From the NCBI GenBank assembly GCA_002787255.1, contig PCWD01000001.1, forward strand, positions 17,756 to 32,928: a stretch of DNA of 15,173 bases, given 5' to 3'. The notes beneath the pieces were generated by a model. The model saw nothing but the letters and a program-made list of their open reading frames with translations. It searched no databases and had not been told where the DNA came from. Each line of letters opens with the position of its first letter. Within the stretch, counting starts at the first letter, position 1. Below, in pieces: positions 1 to 5,625 of the stretch. The position numbers and the translations under genes were made by a program. Origin of the DNA: Parcubacteria group bacterium CG11_big_fil_rev_8_21_14_0_20_39_14 (lineage in GTDB: Bacteria > Patescibacteriota > Minisyncoccia > Minisyncoccales > GCA-002787255).

Positions 1-26
1 TCGGCGAAGCCGCCTACGCGAAACCA
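1..26. repeat. Possible edge fragment of a dispersed GC-rich repeat
   Basis: The first bases hold a small palindrome (CGGC-GAA-GCCG, 2-12) followed by GCCGCCTACGC. This resembles GCCCGCCTGCGC in the repeat at 4128-4170 and is more GC-rich than the AT-rich stretch after it (30-70). It is probably the tail of a dispersed repeat that starts outside the window. The match is short and the left part is missing, so this is a weak call. Confidence 0.35.
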
Positions 27-80
27 CACGAAAATTATTACGCACTATCTTTATTCTATTAAAGAAAGGGCGGGGTTGGC

Positions 81-1913
81 ATGTGCGGGATTGTTGGCTA
101 TATTGGAAAACAAAACGCTATACCAATCAGCCTTGATGGATTAAAGAGGTTAGAATATCGCGGATATGATTCGGCTGGTATGGCGCTTTTTGATTCTCAA
201 AAAAATAAAATTATTTGCGTTAAAGTTGCCGGCAAGGTTGATTCGCTTGAGGAAAGGTTTCGGAATTCTAATATTTTTAGCAATTGCGCTATTGCTCATA
301 CGAGATGGGCAACCCATGGGATTCCTTCAATAAAAAACGCTCATCCTCATAATGATTGCAAAAAAAACATTTATTTGGTTCATAACGGCATTATTGAAAA
401 TTATAAATTTTTAAAAGAAAAACTTAAAGAAGAAGGGCATAAGTTTTATTCTGATACCGATACTGAAATTTTAGCTCATTTGATTGAAAAATTTTTTAGC
501 GGTAATTTGGAGGAAGCCGTTGTCCAAGCCCTTAAACTTGTTAAGGGGACTTACGGACTTGCTGTAATTTCCAAAAACGATCCGGGGAAAATTGTGGCAG
601 CCAGAAATTCCAGCCCCTTGCTTATTGGCCTTGGAAGGGATGAGTTTATTATTGCTTCTGACCCGTCAGCCGTTGTTTCTTATACCAAAAAGGTAGTTTA
701 TCTTGAGGATGGAGAAGTTGCTGTCATTACTCCGGAGGATTTTTCTATTACCAATTTAAGGCAGAGAAAGATTATTCGTCCCCATGTTAATTTAAAATGG
801 GATTTTGAAGAGGCTACCAAGGCTGGTTTTCCCCACTTTATGCTCAAAGAAATTTTTGAAATTCCTGAAACCATTCAAAATTCTACTCGGGGCAGGCTTA
901 TTTTTGATGAGGGATTGGCAAAACTCGGGGGGCTGGAGCTTGTTTTGGACGAGCTCAGGGGAATTTCTCGAATGGTTATTTGCGCCTGCGGCACTGCTTA
1001 TTTAGCTTCTCTGGCCGGGGAGTATATGATTGAAGAGTATGCCGGACTGCCGACCGAAGTGGAATATGCTTCCGAATTTCGCTACCGCAAACCAATTTTG
1101 AATCAGAATACCGCTTTTTTAGCTGTTTCTCAATCCGGAGAAACGGCCGATACATTAGCCGCTCTGCGGGAGGCTAAAAGAAAAGGGATATTGTCTCTGG
1201 GAGTAGTTAATACCGTTGGGTCTTCGGTTGCCCGAGAAACTGACGCTGGAGTATATAATCATGCTGGTCCGGAAATCGGGGTAGCCTCTACGAAAGCCTT
1301 TGTTTCCCAGCTTACGGTTTTTGCTTTGTTTGCTTTGCTTTTGGGCAGGCAGAGGCAGCTTTCTTCTGTAATGGGGCAGCGAATTGCCAAAGAAATTTCC
1401 GCTTTGCCAGAAAAAGTTAAAGAAATTTTAAAATTAAATTCCCAAATAAGAAATCTTGCCAAAAAATACAGGGATTATAACCACTTTTTATATCTTGGAA
1501 GAAAGTATAATTATCCAATCGCCCTGGAAGGAGCGCTGAAGTTAAAAGAAATTTCCTATATCCATGCCGAGGGTTACGGAGCCGGTGAAATGAAGCATGG
1601 ACCCATTGCCCTGATTGATAAAAATTTTCCAACTTTTGCCATTGCTCTTTCTGACAGCGTTTACGAAAAAATGTTTTCCAACATAATGGAGATTAAAGCC
1701 AGGGAAGGCAGGGTAATAGTTTTAGCAACCAATGGGAATAATGAAATTAAAAAAATGGTTGACGATGTAATTTATGTTCCAAAAACCTTAGAGATGCTCT
1801 CGCCAATTTTAGCTGTCGTGCCATTGCAGCTATTTGCTTACCATATTGGGGTTCTTCGCGGATGCGATATAGACAAGCCGCGAAACTTAGCAAAGTCCGT
1901 GACTGTGGAATAG
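81..1913 (+). CDS. glmS: Glutamine--fructose-6-phosphate aminotransferase (isomerizing)
   Basis: Cytosolic enzyme that makes glucosamine-6-phosphate from fructose-6-phosphate and glutamine, the entry step to UDP-GlcNAc and peptidoglycan. The 610-residue protein has the normal family length. It begins MCGIVGYIG, so Cys2 becomes the N-terminal nucleophile of the class II glutaminase domain (about 1-220). HTRWATHG (73-80), NGIIENY and SDTDTE are its substrate motifs. Two SIS sugar-isomerase domains follow, with SQSGETADT near 350, STKAF near 402 and KHGPIALID near 505. The C-terminus is DKPRNLAKSVTVE, the nearly invariant GlmS tail. The ATG is forced by the need for Cys2; a weak purine-rich stretch (AAAGAAAGGG) lies upstream. 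No glmS ribozyme leader is visible in the 80 bases available. The gene's last 14 codons (including stop) recur, recoded, at 2112-2153. Confidence 0.98.
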   Translation: MCGIVGYIGKQNAIPISLDGLKRLEYRGYDSAGMALFDSQKNKIICVKVAGKVDSLEERFRNSNIFSNCAIAHTRWATHGIPSIKNAHPHNDCKKNIYLVHNGIIENYKFLKEKLKEEGHKFYSDTDTEILAHLIEKFFSGNLEEAVVQALKLVKGTYGLAVISKNDPGKIVAARNSSPLLIGLGRDEFIIASDPSAVVSYTKKVVYLEDGEVAVITPEDFSITNLRQRKIIRPHVNLKWDFEEATKAGFPHFMLKEIFEIPETIQNSTRGRLIFDEGLAKLGGLELVLDELRGISRMVICACGTAYLASLAGEYMIEEYAGLPTEVEYASEFRYRKPILNQNTAFLAVSQSGETADTLAALREAKRKGILSLGVVNTVGSSVARETDAGVYNHAGPEIGVASTKAFVSQLTVFALFALLLGRQRQLSSVMGQRIAKEISALPEKVKEILKLNSQIRNLAKKYRDYNHFLYLGRKYNYPIALEGALKLKEISYIHAEGYGAGEMKHGPIALIDKNFPTFAIALSDSVYEKMFSNIMEIKAREGRVIVLATNGNNEIKKMVDDVIYVPKTLEMLSPILAVVPLQLFAYHIGVLRGCDIDKPRNLAKSVTVE

Positions 1914-2110
1914 GGTTGCGATGCTTGCCCCGTACCGTCCCGCCGTTGGCGGGACTGGTGCGGGGCTTGCCCCGTACCGTGCTTGCTCTGGTGCGGGGCC
2001 TGCCCCGTACCGTGCCGACTCGGCCTCCGTAGCCACTTCAGCAAAGGAGGCAGGCTTCTCTGGTGCGGGGCGCCTGACCCCGTACCGTGCCGAAAGCTCT
2101 GGTATGGGGT
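1914..2110. repeat. Array of GC-rich palindromic repeats (REP-like)
   Basis: Starting right after the glmS stop there are four same-orientation copies of a roughly 22-nt hairpin, GGTGCGGGGC-N2-GCCCCGTACC: a degenerate copy at 1914-1936, then 1957-1978, 1990-2011 and 2062-2086 (widened loop). A half copy (GGTATGGGGT, 2101-2110) runs into the duplicated glmS end. Between copies lie a different palindrome (GTCCCGCC-GTT-GGCGGGAC, 1937-1955) and a GCCTCC...GGAGGC hairpin (about 2023-2052). Tails after copies share GTGC...GCTCT. Base composition is far more GC-rich than the neighbours. Open frames through it encode only repetitive peptide and have no plausible gene features. No RAYT transposase is in the window. 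Confidence 0.85.
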
Positions 2111-2111
2111 G

Positions 2112-2153
2112 GATAAGCCGCGAAATTTGGCAAAAAGTGTGACGGTGGAATAA
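2112..2153 (+). pseudogene. Second, recoded copy of the glmS 3' end
   Basis: This stretch translates to exactly the last 13 residues of GlmS (DKPRNLAKSVTVE) plus a stop, the same peptide as 1872-1913. The two 42-nt copies differ at nine positions and every difference is synonymous (for example Ser TCC versus AGT, stop TAG versus TAA). There is no start codon or remaining glmS upstream, only a half palindrome, so it is a displaced gene end and not a gene. The pattern fits a past insertion or recombination event at the glmS 3' end in which the incoming DNA carried its own functional tail. Confidence 0.85.
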
Positions 2154-2190
2154 CAACAAAAACAATAAAAACAAGAAAACAGAAAATTCA

Positions 2191-2219
2191 AAAATAGCCC
2201 TTGACAGGACTATTTTTTT
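2191..2219 (+). terminator. Intrinsic terminator of the glmS unit
   Basis: The left arm AAAATAGCCC (2191-2200) pairs with GGACTATTTT (2207-2216) over 10 positions with one C-A mismatch. The T-run continues to 2219. The six-base loop is TTGACA, which is also a consensus -35 box for the next promoter. It lies about 280 nt past the glmS stop, beyond the repeat array. Confidence 0.75.
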
Positions 2220-2229
2220 ATGGTAATAT
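2201..2229 (+). promoter_or_regulatory. Sigma70-type promoter of the lipoprotein gene
   Basis: Consensus -35 TTGACA (2201-2206), 17-nt spacer, -10 TAATAT (2224-2229). The -35 box is the loop of the upstream terminator hairpin and the U-tract forms most of the spacer, so the terminator and promoter are physically fused. Transcription would start near 2236, about 60 nt before the lipoprotein start codon. Confidence 0.75.
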
Positions 2230-2282
2230 CCAAGGGTGCCTTTAAGATAGTTCCTTAAAAAGCAAAAATTAAGAAAACCAAG

Positions 2283-2301
2283 AAGGAGATAAATGGAATG
2301 A
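2283..2301 (+). promoter_or_regulatory. Ribosome binding site with two-codon upstream ORF
   Basis: AAGGAG (2283-2288) is followed by ATG GAA TGA (2293-2301). Its stop overlaps the true start ATG (2298) as ATGA. Spacing favours the 2298 start, so the mini-ORF may be a chance product or may mildly tune initiation by coupling. Confidence 0.45.
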
Positions 2302-3989
2302 AAAAAATCGGTTTGGTTGTTTTGGCAATTTTAATGATGGGCGCTGTTAATCTGACAGGATGCTTGGTTGCACCAGGAGAAACACCTGCTATTCCGCTGG
2401 CCGAGAAAACGATTAAGAAACTTTTTGAATTGGAAAAAGCTTCAGGCTTGATAGAAAAAGGAATAGCCACCCTTTTAATCGGCGAAAAGCCCTATTCAGT
2501 AAGCTATAGCATCAGGTTGGGTCAATCTCTTGATTCGCCCGAATATTACTACAGTATTAATTTTAGAGACAGCAAATGGGAGATATTTATAATAGATAGA
2601 CATAATGACAAAAAAGCAGACTCTATTAGCGTAGCCGATAATGATGTACTTGAATATAATTTTCAACTAATAAGCGCTCATAATGATTCTTTCCCTTTTA
2701 GATGTTTCGGATTCATAACAGTTAAAACCCAATTAGATGGCAAAATTCCTGTTACCTTGGGAGCAATAGAGGCCTTGAATGATTTTGATTGGGATAACTC
2801 AGATTTTTATCAATTGGGAGATAGAATTGAGATTACAAAAAAACTTAATTCAAGAACAGCGAAAAAATTGATAAAAATGGCTGATTTGCTTATTTGGCAG
2901 CTTCAGCCAGTTGGCGAGGATACTTCAAAGGATACCCCATCGGTTACCCCAAAACCCATCCCCTCTGTTAATAAGGAAATTCTTGCCAGAGAAAGATACG
3001 GCAAATATATAATTTACTATCATTTTTCCGAAATCTCGGATAATCTGACTTCAAATCAGCAAATAGAACTTCCCAAAGATTTAAAAAAATATCTTTCTGA
3101 TAAATGGAATAATCCCAAAATTGAAAATTGCACTCGGTTTGAAGAAGAAGTTTGGCAAGAAGCCGCCAAACTTGGTTATTCTCCTGAAAAATTAAAAACC
3201 CCTAGCGTAAAAGACGCGATTATGGCGGCCGTGGAAATAGTCGGTTCCAGGCTCACTTATTATGATGTGGATATTGATATGGAGTTCATAAAAGAACATG
3301 GTGAATTTTTGCCTAATGATGTTTATTTTCATTTGGGTCTTGGCGATTGCGATAAATATCGGGATGCCATCATTGCTGTATTTGCATTAATTAAAGAATT
3401 AAATCCCGGATTGCAAAATGTTTATTTATCCAATGAGGAATTGGGTGGTAATTTCTGTCGGCATGCCTGGGTCTCGGTTCTTATTCTCCAAGAGGATTGT
3501 TTGATTTTAAGCCACATTGATCCGACTTTTTATGATAACGATGGTTCGCTTGAAGCAGAAGATGGTTTTCATATCACCCTGAAATATAACATTTTTCTCA
3601 CAAAATTCTATGACAAACTTGTCAATTACTCTGATTTTGAAGATCGTTATGATAATTGTTTATTCGTCTATCAAATTTTTTATGATAAACTTCCCGGAAT
3701 AGAAGAGGAAGAAATACGCGAGGATGTGCTTACCGAAATGGGTTCGGTGGCCGGAGACCTTTCAATCTATGGCAAAAACAAATCTAGGGAGTCTCTAGAT
3801 AAAATTATCTGGGTATTGGAGCAATACGAGGCAGAAGGTTTTGTTCAAAATCTGCCCCGATTATTAGATTATGCGCGTGAGAATTGTCTAAAAGACGGAA
3901 ACGAAGATTTAGCCGAATATTACAAACAAAGATTGATAAATGAGTTTCCGGATTCTTACTACACAAGATGCTTAATGGATGATAATTAG
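2298..3989 (+). CDS. Lipoprotein with C-terminal transglutaminase-like domain
   Basis: 563 residues. A lipoprotein signal peptide is clear: MKK, a hydrophobic core, then the lipobox LTGC with Cys22, so the mature protein should be tethered to the outer face of the membrane. Residues about 30-210 show no domain I recognise; a Pro/Thr/Ser-rich linker follows (about 213-226). The C-terminal half fits the transglutaminase-like papain fold: Cys351 in GLGDCDKYRD, His389 in CRHAWVSV, Asp408 in HIDPTFYD, in the order and spacing of the Cys-His-Asp triad. The extreme C-terminus (about 475-555) is helical and repeat-like. Such domains act as proteases, amidases or crosslinkers; the substrate cannot be told here. 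Start: AAGGAG at 2283-2288 sits 9 nt before this ATG. Another ATG at 2293 opens only a two-codon frame. A strong promoter lies at 2201-2229. Confidence 0.75.
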   Translation: MKKIGLVVLAILMMGAVNLTGCLVAPGETPAIPLAEKTIKKLFELEKASGLIEKGIATLLIGEKPYSVSYSIRLGQSLDSPEYYYSINFRDSKWEIFIIDRHNDKKADSISVADNDVLEYNFQLISAHNDSFPFRCFGFITVKTQLDGKIPVTLGAIEALNDFDWDNSDFYQLGDRIEITKKLNSRTAKKLIKMADLLIWQLQPVGEDTSKDTPSVTPKPIPSVNKEILARERYGKYIIYYHFSEISDNLTSNQQIELPKDLKKYLSDKWNNPKIENCTRFEEEVWQEAAKLGYSPEKLKTPSVKDAIMAAVEIVGSRLTYYDVDIDMEFIKEHGEFLPNDVYFHLGLGDCDKYRDAIIAVFALIKELNPGLQNVYLSNEELGGNFCRHAWVSVLILQEDCLILSHIDPTFYDNDGSLEAEDGFHITLKYNIFLTKFYDKLVNYSDFEDRYDNCLFVYQIFYDKLPGIEEEEIREDVLTEMGSVAGDLSIYGKNKSRESLDKIIWVLEQYEAEGFVQNLPRLLDYARENCLKDGNEDLAEYYKQRLINEFPDSYYTRCLMDDN

Positions 3990-4015
3990 AACAAAAAAGA
4001 TAGAACATTCTTTGT

Positions 4016-4090
4016 AAAAAATCAGTCTGTAGAAAATTAGTCTGTAGAAATTAGTCTGTAGAAATTAGTCTTGACACAGGCTGATTTTTT
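4016..4090 (+). terminator. Terminator region with nested stems
   Basis: The near hairpin pairs AAATTAGTC (4062-4070) with GGCTGATTT (4079-4087), nine pairs including two G-U, followed by T's to 4090; its loop starts with TTGACA. A perfect outer 10-bp inverted repeat, AAAAAATCAG (4016-4025) with CTGATTTTTT (4081-4090), offers an alternative longer fold. It lies just after the lipoprotein gene and ends its transcript. As at 2191-2219, the loop carries the next promoter's -35 box. Confidence 0.6.
4024..4070 (+). repeat. Short direct repeats AGTCTGTAGAAA
   Basis: AGTCTGT starts at 4024, 4039 and 4053 (periods 15 and 14), and a fourth partial AGTC at 4067 runs straight into TTGACA. The repeats sit immediately upstream of the -35 box. 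They could be operator half-sites or simply a slippage-generated tandem duplication. Confidence 0.7.
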
Positions 4091-4098
4091 GTTAAGAT
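4071..4098 (+). promoter_or_regulatory. Sigma70-type promoter of the TPR-like gene
   Basis: -35 TTGACA (4071-4076), 16-nt spacer, -10 TAAGAT (4093-4098). It would start transcription near 4105, about 70 nt before the ATG at 4174. The -35 box lies in the loop of the upstream terminator hairpin. Confidence 0.6.
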
Positions 4099-4127
4099 TT
4101 GGTTGATACCTTGAAAATAAAAAAGAA

Positions 4128-4170
4128 AAAGCCCGCCTGCGCTTTAAGCTACGGCGAGGCAAAGGAGGCA
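4128..4170. repeat. Dispersed GC-rich repeat carrying a Shine-Dalgarno-like end
   Basis: GCCCGCCTGCGC...GCTACGGCGAGGC stands out as GC-rich in an A-rich leader. It ends in GCAAAGGAGGCA (4159-4170), identical over 12 nt to 2041-2052 inside the post-glmS array. GCCT...AGGC ends can pair. The AGGAGG within it (4163-4168) lies 5 nt before the ATG at 4174, so the repeat seems to supply the ribosome binding site of the next gene. Confidence 0.55.
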
Positions 4171-4173
4171 AAA

Positions 4174-4941
4174 ATGACAGGAGAAAACCTGGAAAGAATT
4201 CTTGATTTGGCGGACAAAGCTTATGATGAAAAAAGATATTCGGATTCAATTGATTTGCTCACGATATTTCTCTACGAATCCAGAGGAGTTAAGCCCGAGC
4301 TTACCAGTCGGGCCCAGGCAAGAATGGGTTGGAATTTGTATTATACAGGTCTTCAGGAGAATCCAAGACGAGCAGAGGGAGTAATTGAAAATCCGGACAA
4401 TCTTAAAGAAGCGGTTAAGGTCTGGCAAAATGTTTTAGAGCGGGAAAGCCAATCATCAAAGATTCGGCTTTCGGTTTTAAACGGATTGCCCCTGGCGGTC
4501 AGATTTTTTGACAGAGAGGCGGCTCATCAATGGAGCAGGCAGGGAATTCAGGAAGCCGAAGCAACCGGTGATGATTCCCTGGTAATTAAAGCTAAAAATA
4601 TTAGGATTATTTTGCTCAGAGAAGATGGCGAGTATGCCGAGGCAAAGCTTCTTGCCAAAGAAGTTTGCGCTGCGGCAATCAGGCTCAAAGATTTTAGAAC
4701 AGCCGGGCATGCCAATCAAAATTGCGCAGATACCATTCGTTTGGAAGTTAAGAATACCCAAAAAACAAAAGCCGAGAAAGGGTATTTGCTGGTTAAAGCA
4801 TATTGTGATTACAGAATAGCTGAAAGACAATATAGAGAGTTTGAGACAGAAACCGGCCAGAAAGCCACCGCTCACATTGAAGCCGTCCAGAGAAAAGCAG
4901 AGGAATGCCTGAAAGAAATTAAAAATTTGGAGCAAAATTAA
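4174..4941 (+). CDS. Helical TPR-like protein of unknown function
   Basis: 255 residues from the ATG at 4174. This start is chosen because AGGAGG (4163-4168) is ideally spaced and because the upstream in-frame extension to a TTG at 4099 would translate promoter and repeat DNA (a Lys-rich, unconserved stretch). The protein is soluble with no signal peptide. It reads as amphipathic helix pairs with TPR-like spacing of Ala, Tyr and Leu, for example LADKAYDEKRYSDSIDLLT (about 11-29) and EDGEYAEAKLLAKEV (about 150-164); the C-terminal third is Lys/Glu-rich and may be coiled coil. TPR folds are protein-binding scaffolds, so a partner-binding role is likely, but no specific function can be given. 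It is flanked by its own promoter and terminator, so it is a single-gene unit. Confidence 0.65.
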   Translation: MTGENLERILDLADKAYDEKRYSDSIDLLTIFLYESRGVKPELTSRAQARMGWNLYYTGLQENPRRAEGVIENPDNLKEAVKVWQNVLERESQSSKIRLSVLNGLPLAVRFFDREAAHQWSRQGIQEAEATGDDSLVIKAKNIRIILLREDGEYAEAKLLAKEVCAAAIRLKDFRTAGHANQNCADTIRLEVKNTQKTKAEKGYLLVKAYCDYRIAERQYREFETETGQKATAHIEAVQRKAEECLKEIKNLEQN

Positions 4942-4947
4942 GGAATA

Positions 4948-4977
4948 AAAAGCCCAACTGGTTTCAGTCGGGCTTTT
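4948..4977 (+). terminator. Intrinsic terminator after the TPR-like gene
   Basis: AAAAGCCCAACTG (4948-4960) pairs with CAGTCGGGCTTTT (4965-4977) around a GTTT loop, with one A-C mismatch, and ends in a short T run. It begins 7 nt past the stop codon. Confidence 0.8.
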
Positions 4978-4981
4978 GTAT

Positions 4982-4987
4982 TAAAAT
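4982..4987 (+). promoter_or_regulatory. Candidate -10 box for a leaderless amidase mRNA
   Basis: TAAAAT lies 6 nt before the amidase ATG (4994) and just 4 nt after the preceding terminator. No Shine-Dalgarno sequence fits in that gap. If it is used, transcription would begin at or next to the start codon. No good -35 box is seen (TGGTTT near 4959), so support is partial. Confidence 0.4.
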
Positions 4988-4993
4988 ATTATT

Positions 4994-5485
4994 ATGAGAA
5001 TAATTAACAAATGCTTGTCAAAAGAAGAATTTGAGAAATATATTTCAAAGAAACGGGTTAAAAGAAGAATAGATAAAATTATTTTACATCATACCTGGGA
5101 TACTGTTTGGCAGTGGAAAAGGAGGAAGGTTTCAATTCCCTATTATAAAAAAATGTATGAAGAAAAGGGCTGGAAAGCCGGACCGCATATTTTTGCGGCT
5201 CCGGAAGGAATCTGGCTGTTCACTAATATAGATATTCAGGGAATACACGCTAATGCCGGTAATAATGGCAGTGTTGGAATTGAGATGGTGGGAAGATATG
5301 ATAAAAAACCTCCTTCGGGCAAAGTTTGGAAAAATACAAAAGCGGTCTTAAAAACGCTGCTCAAAAAATTCAATCTTTCAGTGAAAGATATTCATTTCCA
5401 TAGAGAGTATAATCCCAAAAAATCTTGTCCTGGAAAAGCAATTACTAAAAAATGGCTGAAAACTATAGAGAAGGATTCTCTATAG
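4994..5485 (+). CDS. N-acetylmuramoyl-L-alanine amidase (Amidase_2/PGRP fold)
   Basis: 163 residues, a single Amidase_2 domain. These zinc enzymes cut the amide bond between N-acetylmuramic acid and the stem peptide of peptidoglycan. The zinc ligands are visible: HHT (His32/His33) after a hydrophobic strand, His136 in HFHRE, and Cys145 in KSCPGK. GIHANAGNNGSVGIEMVG (83-100) is the central family signature. There is no signal peptide or wall-binding domain, so it could act on internal muropeptides (recycling), be exported by another route, or be of phage-endolysin origin; nothing else phage-like is nearby. The ATG is the only sensible start and has no ribosome binding site. The last nine codons form part of a terminator hairpin. 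The Lys/Arg content is high. Confidence 0.88.
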   Translation: MRIINKCLSKEEFEKYISKKRVKRRIDKIILHHTWDTVWQWKRRKVSIPYYKKMYEEKGWKAGPHIFAAPEGIWLFTNIDIQGIHANAGNNGSVGIEMVGRYDKKPPSGKVWKNTKAVLKTLLKKFNLSVKDIHFHREYNPKKSCPGKAITKKWLKTIEKDSL

Positions 5486-5490
5486 TTTTT
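5459..5490 (+). terminator. Terminator overlapping the amidase 3' end
   Basis: AAAACTATAGAGAA (5459-5472) and TTCTCTATAGTTTT (5476-5489) form a perfect 14-bp stem with a 3-nt loop and a final T run. The stop codon TAG (5483-5485) lies in the right arm, so the coding end and terminator are shared. The downstream 5491-5612 holds short inverted motifs (TATCG...CGATA, CTCCGA...TCGGAG) and a TAAAAT at 5576, but no promoter I can defend. Confidence 0.85.
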
Positions 5491-5625
5491 TATCGAGGTT
5501 GAGCTCCGCTCCGATATTTTTCCTATGGATATTGCGAAAGTTTCGGAGATATGATAGGTTGAAAAGATGCTCTTTTAAAATTTTTGTACAGGAAAGGCGA
5601 AAAGAGATTATTAGGGAGTAAGAGA

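Noticed and set aside
1914..2110. CRISPR array
   Set aside because: The repeats are short palindromes of uneven spacing (about 33 to 72 nt), the intervening DNA shares words between copies, and no cas gene is nearby.
1921..2142. Open frame through the palindrome array (APYR-type repeated peptide), also open on the other strand
   Set aside because: The frames exist on both strands because the DNA is GC-rich and palindromic; there is no ribosome binding site and the peptide only mirrors the repeat.
1872..2153. A Tn7-type transposon at its attachment site
   Set aside because: The target codons are present, but no tns genes or Tn7-type end repeats are seen, and Tn7 inserts downstream without duplicating the glmS tail.
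4099..4173. TTG start at 4099 for the TPR-like gene
   Set aside because: It would overlap the -10 box and translate repeat DNA; the ATG at 4174 has an ideal AGGAGG site.
4477..4935. Long reverse-strand open frame opposite the TPR-like gene
   Set aside because: It is the antisense shadow of a gene with its own promoter, ribosome binding site and terminator, and shows no start signals.
4994..5485. Prophage remnant because of the endolysin-like amidase
   Set aside because: No holin, structural, integrase or other phage gene is present, and Amidase_2 enzymes are common chromosomal genes.
5584..5625. TTG start at 5584 for the FAD dehydrogenase
   Set aside because: It adds 14 residues before the normal N-terminus; the ATG at 5626 has AGGGAG at proper spacing.
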